13,429 nt of DNA from CALHAX01 sp039816705 (GTDB taxonomy: Bacteria > Pseudomonadota > Alphaproteobacteria > Rhizobiales > CALHAX01), in assembly GCA_039816705.1 (NCBI GenBank), contig JBCBXF010000070.1, forward strand, positions 1 to 13,429. Reading direction: 5' to 3'. The notes under the pieces were generated by a model, which did no database searches, was not told the origin of the DNA, and saw only the letters and a program-made list of their open reading frames with translations. The position numbers and the translations under genes were made by a program. Position 1 is the stretch's first letter. Every line of letters begins with the position of its first letter. Positions 1 to 7,925 of the stretch are shown here, in pieces.

Positions 1-126
1 GCGATCCTCGTGGTCTCGGCCGCTGACGGCCCGATGCCCCAGACGCGTGAGCACATCCTGCTCGGCCGTCAGGTTGGCATCCCCGCCATCGTCGTGTTCC
101 TGAACAAGGCGGACATGGTCGACGAG
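1..126 (+). pseudogene. tuf: Internal fragment of a second EF-Tu gene, plus strand (codons ~97-138)
   Basis: Read from base 1 in frame 1, the plus strand encodes an EF-Tu G-domain segment with ADGPMPQTREHIL and the NKAD form of the guanine-specificity NKxD motif. It matches EF-Tu codons 97-138 as numbered on the opposite-strand tuf, and stops matching after base 126, where the sequence turns back on itself. The open frame runs on to about 714, but only as the antisense of the other tuf and of the tuf-fusA spacer, so it is not a real protein. Protein differences from the minus-strand copy include S for N at 102, G for A at 118, and FLNKADM against YMNKVDQ. The FLNKADM form resembles beta- or gammaproteobacterial EF-Tu, which suggests a foreign origin (inference). 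It is probably part of a chimeric join, not a functional gene. Confidence 0.8.
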
Positions 127-267
127 CTCGAGCAGCTCCTCGTCGTCAACCTGGTCAACCTTGTTCATGTAGACGACAAGCGCCGGCACGCCGACCTGAC
201 GGGCAAGCAGGATGTGTTCGCGCGTTTGCGGCATCGGGCCGTCAGCTGCGTTGACGACGAGGATCGC
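1..267. repeat. Imperfect inverted repeat made of two diverged tuf segments
   Basis: Bases 1-126 on the plus strand and 267-142 on the minus strand encode the same EF-Tu codons, 97-138, in opposite directions around a 15-bp centre. Comparing codon by codon I count 27 mismatches in 126 positions, about 79% identity, with changes mostly at third positions. The turn-around lies in GTCGACGAGCTC (118-129), where both tuf readings are compatible. Tuf copies within one genome are normally kept almost identical by gene conversion, so arms this different point to two source genomes or a misassembly. Confidence 0.85.
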
Positions 268-555
268 GCCATCCATCTGCGCGGCACCCGTGATCATATT
301 TTTCACGTAGTCGGCGTGGCCCGGGCAGTCGACGTGCGCGTAGTGACGGTTGTCCGTCTCGTACTCGACGTGCGCTGTCGAGATCGTGATCCCACGCGCT
401 TTTTCTTCCGGAGCCTTGTCGATCTGATCGTAGTCCTGGAAGTCACCAAAGTATTTGGTGATCGCCGCTGTCAGCGTGGTCTTGCCGTGGTCGACGTGAC
501 CGATCGTGCCGATGTTGCAGTGCGGCTTATTCCGCTCAAACTTTTCCTTGGCCAT
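121..555 (-). CDS. tuf: Elongation factor Tu, 5' part only (145 codons)
   Basis: EF-Tu is the GTPase that carries aminoacyl-tRNA to the ribosomal A site. The N-terminal 145 residues are present, against a usual total of about 394-396. They start MAKEKFERNKPHCNIG and include the P-loop GHVDHGKT (about 19-26), RGIT (54-57), DCPGH (76-80) and NKVD (131-134). The ATG at 555 is preceded by AAGGAG with a 10-nt spacer, which fixes the start. The gene lies 104 bp downstream of fusA, the standard last position in the str operon. The reading remains good to LLELV, and then the next codons decode as antisense of another tuf fragment. The gene is therefore broken by the join near 118-129 rather than by the window edge. 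Identity of the intact part is certain; the missing 3' part is not in this window. Confidence 0.96.
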
Positions 556-659
556 CTGTCTCAGGCTCCTTCGTCATTTACGTCCGACATTCCGTCGGTG
601 CGTCGTGTTCGATGCTTTTTTGAACGTCTGTCTTTACCCGTCAGCCGCTTGAGCGCGCC
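556..659 (-). other. fusA-tuf spacer
   Basis: This 104-bp spacer contains a small hairpin, CCGAC (584-588) with GTCGG (594-598) around a 5-nt loop, and the tuf ribosome-binding site next to the start. No T-rich tract follows the hairpin and I see no clear promoter, so tuf is probably co-transcribed with fusA. Confidence 0.4.
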
Positions 660-2768
<2,109 letters not shown>

Positions 2769-2806
2769 CGTCTTCGTGCCTCTTGCAGAATGTGAGTGCG
2801 GTGTTT

Positions 2807-2826
2807 CGCGCCTGCCGTCAGGCGCG
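2807..2826 (-). promoter_or_regulatory. Hairpin in the rpsG-fusA spacer
   Basis: CGCGCCTG (2807-2814) and CAGGCGCG (2819-2826) form a perfect 8-bp stem with a 4-nt loop. It begins 8 nt after the rpsG stop codon in the transcribed direction. The following bases are AAACACC, so this is not an intrinsic terminator. An RNA-processing, stability or translational-control role is possible (inference). Confidence 0.5.
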
Positions 2827-2834
2827 CGACGCAA

Positions 2835-3305
2835 TTACCAACGGTAGTGAGAGAAAGCCTTGTTGGCGTCCGCCATCCGGTGAGTGTCTTCACGCTTCTT
2901 GACTGCTGCGCCACGACCGTTGGCGGCATCGAGCAGTTCGCCTGACAAACGCTCGACCATAGTGTTCTCGTTCCGCGCGCGGGCCGCGGCGATCAGCCAG
3001 CGTAGTGCGAGCGCCTGGCGACGGCCGGAACGCACTTCCACCGGAACCTGATACGTCGCACCACCGACACGGCGCGAACGAACCTCGACGGCGGGCGAAA
3101 TGTTCTCAAGCGCTTCGTGGAACACTTCCACCGGGTTGCGCTTCATCTTTTGCTCGACCGTGTCGAGCGCGCCATAGACGATGGTCTCGGCGCTCGATTT
3201 CTTGCCGTCTTTCATCACCGAATTCATCAGCTTCGGCAGGATGAGATCACCGAACTTCGGATCCGGAATAATCTCACGTTTTTCAGCACTGTGGCGACGC
3301 GACAT
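2835..3305 (-). CDS. rpsG: 30S ribosomal protein S7
   Basis: S7 is a primary 16S rRNA-binding protein that nucleates assembly of the 30S head. In enterobacteria it also represses its own operon by binding the mRNA between rpsL and rpsG. The protein is 156 aa, the standard length, beginning MSRRHSAEKREIIPDPKFGD. It contains the family stretches VGGATYQVPVEVR (about 80-92) and ALRWL, and ends with AFSHYRW. The start is ATG at 3305, with an AGAGGA purine stretch upstream in the transcript. It sits 62 bp after rpsL and 66 bp before fusA. Both spacers carry hairpins, so translational feedback or mRNA processing is plausible here, though the enterobacterial S7 site is not itself recognisable. Identity is secure. 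Confidence 0.98.
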   Translation of the reverse strand: MSRRHSAEKREIIPDPKFGDLILPKLMNSVMKDGKKSSAETIVYGALDTVEQKMKRNPVEVFHEALENISPAVEVRSRRVGGATYQVPVEVRSGRRQALALRWLIAAARARNENTMVERLSGELLDAANGRGAAVKKREDTHRMADANKAFSHYRW

Positions 3306-3331
3306 GGCGGCGATCCTCTTGCTTCGAATAC

Positions 3332-3358
3332 AAAAAGGCGCCGCGTAATCGGGCGCCT
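3332..3358 (-). terminator. Terminator-like hairpin between rpsL and rpsG
   Basis: In the transcript the arms AGGCGCC (3358-3352) and GGCGCCT (3342-3336) form a 7-bp GC-rich stem with a 9-nt loop. The stem runs directly into a TTTTT tract (3336-3332 on the minus strand). This is the shape of a weak intrinsic terminator, located inside the str operon 9 nt after the rpsL stop codon. It may act as an attenuator that sets the ratio of S12 to the downstream products, or as part of S7 feedback (inference). Confidence 0.55.
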
Positions 3359-3367
3359 GCCATTCTC

Positions 3368-3739
3368 TTATTTCGGACGCTTGGCGCCGTATTTTGAGCG
3401 ACGCTGGCGACGGTTGGAGACGCCCTGGGTATCGAGCACACCGCGGATGGTGTGATAGCGCACGCCCGGAAGGTCTTTCACGCGGCCGCCACGAATAAGC
3501 ACGACCGAGTGCTCCTGCAGGTTGTGGCCTTCACCCGGGATGTAGCTCGTCACTTCAAATCCGTTCGTCAGGCGGACACGCGCAACTTTCCGCAGTGCCG
3601 AGTTCGGCTTCTTTGGCGTTGTTGTGTAAACGCGGGTGCACACGCCACGCTTTTGCGGACACGCCTGCATGGCCGGCACTTTCGTGCGCTTGACCGGTGC
3701 CTTGCGGGGCTTGCGGACGAGCTGCTGGATCGTTGGCAT
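3368..3739 (-). CDS. rpsL: 30S ribosomal protein S12
   Basis: S12 lies at the decoding centre of the 30S subunit and influences translational accuracy. The protein is 123 aa and starts MPTIQQLVRKPRK. The family signature TTTPKKPNSALRKV spans 39-52, and the RGGRVKDLPGVRYH loop spans 83-96. Lys43 and Lys88 are present, the residues whose change commonly gives streptomycin resistance, so this is the sensitive form. Asp89, the usual RimO methylthiolation site, is also conserved. The open frame continues 27 codons upstream to 3820, but homology and a GAAGGG sequence about 9 nt ahead of the ATG at 3739 define the real start. It is the first gene of the str operon, and about 270 bp upstream is a promoter-like sequence. 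Confidence 0.98.
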   Translation of the reverse strand: MPTIQQLVRKPRKAPVKRTKVPAMQACPQKRGVCTRVYTTTPKKPNSALRKVARVRLTNGFEVTSYIPGEGHNLQEHSVVLIRGGRVKDLPGVRYHTIRGVLDTQGVSNRRQRRSKYGAKRPK

Positions 3740-4013
3740 AGTCAATAACCCTTCGATCGGCCGCGGCACATGCGCGACCCATTCCCAATTTGCGTCCGCC
3801 TGATGGCCAAACGGCGCCATCGCTCATGGGCGAGGCGCTCGGTCTGATGCCTGCGGCGTCAGCATTCGCTCAGAGGATCGACGAAGGCAGAGCGCAACGC
3901 GCCGGAGCCGGTGTCGGTCATGATCCGATGATGTTCAACGATGACGACGACTGCGTCTGGCCGAAGGTCGCGGGCGACCGCCGAAAGGCCACTGCCAATC
4001 GTTAATCGACGCC

Positions 4014-4042
4014 CGTATACGCGGGACGATTCGTGTCGTCAA
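4014..4042 (-). promoter_or_regulatory. Candidate sigma-70-type promoter for the str operon
   Basis: On the minus strand, TTGACG (4042-4037) is separated by exactly 17 bp from TATACG (4019-4014), a good match to the housekeeping -35/-10 pattern. The first transcribed base would be near 4006, giving a leader of about 265 nt before rpsL. It is the best promoter-like match I found in this interval by eye; it is unproven. Confidence 0.4.
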
Positions 4043-4220
4043 CAGCCGGTCGGAAAGAATCTGCGCGATGCGGCGAACCCTATTGGTCGGACGCCGTTTT
4101 GCTGCAGCACGCTCCAGTGCGACCGGCTCCAGTCACGCGAGGATCACGGCTCTTCACGACGCTGTAACCCCAGGACGAAATTCGGGCCAGAAGGTGTTGT
4201 TGCCGGAATTCAATTTCGCC

Positions 4221-4240
4221 CTGGCCGGCTTGCCGGCCAG
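4221..4240. repeat. 20-bp near-perfect palindrome
   Basis: CTGGCCGGC (4221-4229) and GCCGGCCAG (4232-4240) are perfect inverted repeats around TT. No T tract follows on either strand. It could be an operator-like dyad or a stable RNA hairpin in the gene-poor region. Confidence 0.45.
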
Positions 4241-4295
4241 CCGAGCTGAAGTCGTGCGGCGAGCCCGTGGTCCCGCTCGACATATCGGTGCTCGG

Positions 4296-4317
4296 GCCGA
4301 CAGTTCAGCATGTCGGC
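4296..4317. repeat. 7-bp stem hairpin
   Basis: GCCGACA (4296-4302) and TGTCGGC (4311-4317) pair around an 8-nt loop. On the plus strand a TTTTT run follows only 10-15 nt later, too far for a classical terminator. Confidence 0.35.
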
Positions 4318-4594
4318 GGCGAAACCGTTTTTGCGGCGTCGTCGAGCATCGTACGCGATACCGTTCGAGCCGCCTCAGTAGTGTAGCGCGTTTGACACAG
4401 GAGGCAACGATCCGAAAGCGTTGTGATCATCGTGATGAGCGCTATCGGGACAACGTCAAGCATAAGCGCCGGGCGAGGAATTGCTGAAAAAGCCTCGTCG
4501 GGCATGGGCCTACCAAGTCTGAACAACGAACGACCTCACCTCATGAACGGGCATGGGTGCCAACAGTGAACAACACACAAACGGACACCAGAAT

Positions 4595-5326
4595 ATGCCT
4601 TTCAAACAGTCAGCTGCCCCCGCGCTTTGCGCCGGGCTCCTATCGCTCTGCCTGATTTCAGTTGCGCACGCCGATGGCCACGCCAGCCTGAAAGACGACT
4701 TCGCCGAGCCTCCACGCCGCACGTTTTATGTGCACGCTTTTGGCGGGCTCGCGCTCGCTCCGGACGCCAATTTCGATGGCATCATCGGTGGCAACCCACA
4801 GTCGGTTGATGTCGAATTCGATACGGGCGGCAATTTCGGCGTAGCGGTTGGCGCGACGCTGGGCGATGCGGGGGCCTTGCGTCCGCGTGCAGAGCTGGAG
4901 CTCAGTTATCGCTCGAACGACGTCGACCGGATTTTCTTTTCAGGGAACGGCCCCGCAGAAGAGATTAACGTCGCTGGTGACGTGAGCGCATTGAACGTCA
5001 TGGCGAACCTGCTGTTTGATCTGCCGACCGGTACGGCACTCACACCCTACGCTGGTGTTGGTGTCGGCGTCTCCTTTGTCGATCTCGATTTTGTCTACGG
5101 TCCGGGCGTACGCGTGCCGCAAAGCACTTCGGCATTCGCCGCGCAGCTTATTGGAGGTGCATCGCTCGCTATTTCTGAGAGCACGGCGATCACGTTCGAT
5201 GCTCGCTATCTGCGCGCGTTCAACGTCGACAGCCAACGGCTCAACCCGGCGGGCGTGAGTACGGGCGTCGTAGAAGACGATATTGATACAGTGGCGCTGA
5301 ATGTCGGTTTGAAGTTCTCGTTCTGA
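4595..5326 (+). CDS. Outer-membrane beta-barrel protein, probable 8-strand porin-like family
   Basis: The 243-aa product starts MPFKQS and has a Sec signal peptide: a hydrophobic core at about 8-24 and a likely signal peptidase I site after AHA (about residue 26). The mature part alternates hydrophobic and polar residues with many glycines (YVHAFGGLALAP, FGVAVGATLG, YAGVGVGVSF), typical of small OmpA/OmpW-like barrels. It ends with the beta-signal VALNVGLKFSF, including the C-terminal Phe used by the BAM complex. Function is unknown; structural, adhesin or small-channel roles are all possible. An in-frame ATG at 4553 would add 14 residues before the signal peptide, so 4595 is preferred, although neither start has a good Shine-Dalgarno sequence. 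The gene stands alone on the plus strand and converges with the formyltransferase gene. Confidence 0.8.
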   Translation: MPFKQSAAPALCAGLLSLCLISVAHADGHASLKDDFAEPPRRTFYVHAFGGLALAPDANFDGIIGGNPQSVDVEFDTGGNFGVAVGATLGDAGALRPRAELELSYRSNDVDRIFFSGNGPAEEINVAGDVSALNVMANLLFDLPTGTALTPYAGVGVGVSFVDLDFVYGPGVRVPQSTSAFAAQLIGGASLAISESTAITFDARYLRAFNVDSQRLNPAGVSTGVVEDDIDTVALNVGLKFSF

Positions 5327-5341
5327 GGCCTTTGGCATCCG

Positions 5342-5370
5342 TCGCTTCGTAGCTGCATTTTTAGAAGCGA
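5342..5370. terminator. Weak hairpin after the outer-membrane protein gene
   Basis: TCGCTTC (5342-5348) and GAAGCGA (5364-5370) form a 7-bp stem with a 15-nt loop. The loop, not the downstream side, holds the T run. It starts 15 nt after the stop codon at 5326 and may help 3'-end formation, but it is not a classical terminator. Confidence 0.3.
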
Positions 5371-5416
5371 GGGTTCCGGAGTAGGCATGGCGCGCCGCCA
5401 AGCCTCTCCGGACCCC
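5371..5416. repeat. Long, nearly continuous hairpin between convergent genes
   Basis: Pairing runs GGG/CCC (5371-5373 with 5414-5416), TCCGGAG/CTCCGGA (5375-5381 with 5406-5412), AGGC/GCCT (5383-5386 with 5402-5405) and TGGC/GCCA (5388-5391 with 5397-5400), closing on GCGCC. That is 18 base pairs interrupted by two mismatches and one bulge. No T tract follows on either strand. It may be a bidirectional 3'-end structure, a REP-type element or part of a small RNA. The following 100 bp to the formyltransferase stop codon show nothing else clear. Confidence 0.6.
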
Positions 5417-5517
5417 GCGGTGCAACACTTGAAACCCGGCAGAGCGACGTCTTGTTTGCTCCGCGTATCCCGGCAGGTTTCAGCCGCTTCTTTGGCAGAC
5501 CGGCACTTCTTGCAACC

Positions 5518-6426
5518 TTACCAAACGCCCTTGCGAACACCCGTCCACAGGTAGCCCCAGAGCGTCGGATGAAACCATTGCGCGGAGCGGAGTGGCACAC
5601 TCTGCGGCGTGAGGGTTCCATCGATTGCATCTTGCGCAGCGCCAACCAGAAGTGCGCGCCCGATATCGGCCTGCAACAGCGGGTAGGTCACGAAGCTGTC
5701 GTCAGATGTGGCTGTAAAGCGCCGCCAGTAAAGTGGGGCGCCTGTATCAACGCCGGGATCGACGAGGTGAACCGTCACGCCTGCGCCTTCAGCGTCACCG
5801 TTTGCGAGAGCCCAATATCCTCCGTTCATACCGCGGTATGTCGGGTTGAGACCGGCATGGTAGTTGATCACTGGCGCGTCGATCGCGTCGAGGGTCGCCT
5901 TGGAAATCATGCGGGTGCCGACAACGATGACGACGCGCGGTGCGGTGTGCTGCAGGAGTGATCTGCATGCCGCCGCGTTGACTGAGGCTACGTCGTGAAT
6001 TGTTACGCGGCTTGTATCTAGGACCGGACAGAGACCAGCCTCGGCAATGATCGCCAACTTGCGGGGCGCGCTCCGTTTATGGATCAGCGTCAGCAGAAGT
6101 CCGAAAGCGACCTGGCCCACCGTCGCAACAACACCCAGCATCTTGACCCGCCGTTTGATCATGAACGAGGTGGGCTGTTTCTGCTCGCGGATGACGGTGA
6201 GTTCACCAAACGCATCATGAAGCGCATTGACCATGATCGCCGGGAGATCGCCCGGGCCGATCAGGACAACAACATCACCCGGTGTTGTCTTACGCACCGC
6301 GGCGAGGCGAGCGGGGTCTGGGGTGTGATCCGGCAGTTCAGCGCTTGCGACCCGCGCGGCGGCCCCGCCATGCGCAGCCGGAGCGGTCGTTGTTTCAGAT
6401 TCTACGATCTCGCTCGTCAGAGCCAT
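5518..6426 (-). CDS. Formyltransferase-domain protein (not Fmt)
   Basis: The 302-aa product contains a Formyl_trans_N-type catalytic core at about 125-235. Its signature is VINYHAGLNPTYRGMNGGYW followed by HLVDPGVDTG. Asn188, His190 and Asp227 match the catalytic Asn-x-His...Asp set of 10-formyl-tetrahydrofolate-dependent transferases, with the expected ~37-residue His-Asp spacing. The C-terminal tRNA-binding domain of methionyl-tRNA formyltransferase is absent, and the catalytic residues sit about 80 residues later than in Fmt. A hydrophobic stretch at 97-115 could be membrane-associated. The first ~50 residues are low-complexity. The start at 6426 has GGAGG 5 nt upstream; earlier starts at 6438 and 6489 are less likely. 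It follows the aminotransferase by 83 bp. Likely it N-formylates an amine made by that enzyme, substrate unknown (inference). Confidence 0.85.
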   Translation of the reverse strand: MALTSEIVESETTTAPAAHGGAAARVASAELPDHTPDPARLAAVRKTTPGDVVVLIGPGDLPAIMVNALHDAFGELTVIREQKQPTSFMIKRRVKMLGVVATVGQVAFGLLLTLIHKRSAPRKLAIIAEAGLCPVLDTSRVTIHDVASVNAAACRSLLQHTAPRVVIVVGTRMISKATLDAIDAPVINYHAGLNPTYRGMNGGYWALANGDAEGAGVTVHLVDPGVDTGAPLYWRRFTATSDDSFVTYPLLQADIGRALLVGAAQDAIDGTLTPQSVPLRSAQWFHPTLWGYLWTGVRKGVW

Positions 6427-6485
6427 CGGGGCCTCCATCGCGCTTCGTTGCGACGGACGCATGCAAGTCGGTGGCCAGCGATCAA

Positions 6486-6504
6486 GCACGCACCTGATGC
6501 GTGC
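6486..6504 (-). promoter_or_regulatory. Hairpin between the aminotransferase and formyltransferase genes
   Basis: GCACGCA (6486-6492) and TGCGTGC (6498-6504) form a perfect 7-bp stem with a 5-nt loop, starting 5 nt after the aminotransferase stop codon. In the transcript it is followed by TTGATCG, a poor U tract. It is more likely a partial terminator or processing/stability element than a full stop between the two genes. Confidence 0.4.
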
Positions 6505-6509
6505 CGCGC

Positions 6510-7820
6510 TCAGCGCTTCGGCAGGACGGTCCTTCGTTCTTTGACGATGTCATCGAGCGTTTCGACCACGCCGTCGAGCTCCGTGTCGGTAACGGCGAGC
6601 GAGAGCGCGATGAAACCGCGGCGAGCGATGTAGATGCCGCGTTCCAGCAGATCGAGAAAAATAAGCTCACGCGCGGTATCATTCGTGCCCCGGAGGTCGG
6701 CGAGCTTGCATACGGGACCGGTGACGCCGTGAATGTTCATCAGCGATCCCATGCCGGAGATAGACATGGCGACGCCGTATCTTTTGAATACCGCGTTCGA
6801 CCGCTCGCGGAATTGTTCTCCACGTAAGTGCAAGGCTTCGGCGTGCACTGCGGTGAAAGCCGCGGACAATGCGGCAATTCCGGCGGACATCGAGAGCGTG
6901 TTGTTGTTGAAGGTGCCTGCGTGGGGCAGCGCGTTCGGCGCAGACGGATCAAAAAGGGCCATCAGATCGGCCCGGCCACCAAACGCTCCAAAACTCACGC
7001 CACCGCCGACCCACTTCCCGAGTGTCACGAGATCCGGTGTGATGCCATGCAGTCCGTGCGCGCCATGAGGACCGAAGCGCGATGTCATCACTTCATCAAA
7101 GATCAGGTGGCAGTCAGCTGCCGCCGTCTCCTGACGCAGCATGGAGAGAAATTCTGGTGTGCCGGGGATGCAACCACCGGAGCCCAGCATCGGCTCAACC
7201 AAGACGCAAGCCAGCTCGTGTGCTTTGTCGCGCAGGAGTGCCCGCGTGCCCTCGACGTCGTTGAACGTGCCAATCTCGAAAGCGAACGGGGCGTTGACGT
7301 GGGGCCCGCCGCCCGGGCCGAAATACATCAGCGCACCATGATAGCCGCCTTCAAACACCAGGATCCCATCGCGGCCTGTCTCAGCGCGCGCAAGCGAAAC
7401 GGCAAGCAGGTTTGCTTCGGTACCGGAGTTTGTGAATCGGACCTGTTCGATCGCGGGAAACCGCGCCGTGACTCGCGCTGCCAAGTCAGCTTCGAGCTCG
7501 CTATGGGCACCGAGATTAAGCCCGACATCCAGGCCACGTGTTACGGCCGCGCGGATCGCCGGGTGGGAGTGACCAAACACGCCCGCCGTGTATTCGCCAA
7601 GTAGATCGAGATAGCGGTGACCGTCCATGTCGGTCAGATGTGCGCCCTCACCGCCGGTCACGCGCAGCGGGAACGGGCCGTGATAGAGCACGGTGCGGGT
7701 GTTCCCGCCCGGCATGACGCGGGCAGCTTCGCGGTGGGCCGCCTGCGTTTTTGGACGACGGGTGGCGTAGCGAGCGCGTGCATCGGCAACAGCGTCCGGC
7801 AGCGTAATGTTATGAAGCAT
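6510..7820 (-). CDS. Class III PLP-dependent aminotransferase, glutamate-1-semialdehyde aminomutase-like
   Basis: The 436-aa product has the class III (fold type I) layout. NSGTEAN (131-137) makes the cofactor-phosphate region and GGYHG (158-162) follows it. FDEV (241-244) supplies the Asp contacting the pyridine nitrogen. The Schiff-base Lys269 lies in VTLGKWVGGGVSFGAFGGR, and GTFNNNT (302-308) comes after. The arrangement is closest to glutamate-1-semialdehyde 2,1-aminomutase, but the N-terminal MPGGNTRTVLYHGPFPL differs from the usual VNSPVRAF-type region of HemL. I therefore do not call it HemL: a transaminase or mutase acting on another carbonyl or amino compound is more likely. The ATG at 7820 has GAGAGG very close upstream; a GTG at 7862 would add 14 residues. 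It is divergent from the SDR gene across 105 bp and precedes the formyltransferase gene. Confidence 0.88.
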   Translation of the reverse strand: MLHNITLPDAVADARARYATRRPKTQAAHREAARVMPGGNTRTVLYHGPFPLRVTGGEGAHLTDMDGHRYLDLLGEYTAGVFGHSHPAIRAAVTRGLDVGLNLGAHSELEADLAARVTARFPAIEQVRFTNSGTEANLLAVSLARAETGRDGILVFEGGYHGALMYFGPGGGPHVNAPFAFEIGTFNDVEGTRALLRDKAHELACVLVEPMLGSGGCIPGTPEFLSMLRQETAAADCHLIFDEVMTSRFGPHGAHGLHGITPDLVTLGKWVGGGVSFGAFGGRADLMALFDPSAPNALPHAGTFNNNTLSMSAGIAALSAAFTAVHAEALHLRGEQFRERSNAVFKRYGVAMSISGMGSLMNIHGVTGPVCKLADLRGTNDTARELIFLDLLERGIYIARRGFIALSLAVTDTELDGVVETLDDIVKERRTVLPKR

Positions 7821-7925
7821 GGCCCTCTCGCCTTTTGCCCTCCACGCCTGCGGATGCGGCACGTCATCAAGGTGCGCTGCGGCGTGCGGCGTGTAAAGTT
7901 TCCGCAGCTAGTTGAGGAGCGCATC
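7821..7925. promoter_or_regulatory. Divergent intergenic region of the aminotransferase and SDR genes
   Basis: This 105-bp region must supply upstream signals for both genes. The SDR ribosome-binding site GAGGAG (7914-7919) is clear. I found no pair of -35/-10 boxes good enough to name on either strand. Confidence 0.4.

Larger units (their letters stand above)
3740..4594. other. Gene-poor region upstream of the str operon (~855 bp)
   Basis: I find no convincing protein gene here: the open frames are short and have composition typical of random GC-rich sequence. It contains a candidate str promoter (4014-4042, minus strand). A GGTCG/CGACC hairpin (3966-3979) falls in the predicted leader. Two stronger hairpins lie at 4221-4240 and 4296-4317. 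I saw no tRNA, rRNA, repeat array or transposon end. It could hold a small RNA, a decayed gene, or simply the control regions of rpsL and the outer-membrane protein gene. Confidence 0.5.

Noticed and set aside
4392..4420. TTGACA as a -35 box for the outer-membrane protein gene
   Set aside because: At 16-18 bp spacing there is no acceptable -10 sequence, and it lies about 200 bp from the start codon.
4305..4526. 73-codon minus-strand frame with a hydrophobic stretch
   Set aside because: It needs a TTG start, has no clear homology, and is short enough to arise by chance in GC-rich DNA.
5518..6426. Methionyl-tRNA formyltransferase (fmt)
   Set aside because: Catalytic residues are shifted about 80 positions, the C-terminal tRNA-binding domain is missing, and no def neighbour is present.
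6828..7604. 258-codon plus-strand frame opposite the aminotransferase
   Set aside because: Antisense shadow of a gene with intact catalytic motifs; no family features of its own.
6510..7820. Genuine HemL for tetrapyrrole synthesis
   Set aside because: The fold motifs fit, but the N-terminal substrate-region signature differs and the neighbours are not heme genes; only a GSA-aminomutase-like call is supported.
7617..7925. N-terminal extension of the SDR frame
   Set aside because: It overlaps the start of the opposite aminotransferase gene, has no SDR homology, and a good GAGGAG site precedes the ATG at 7926.
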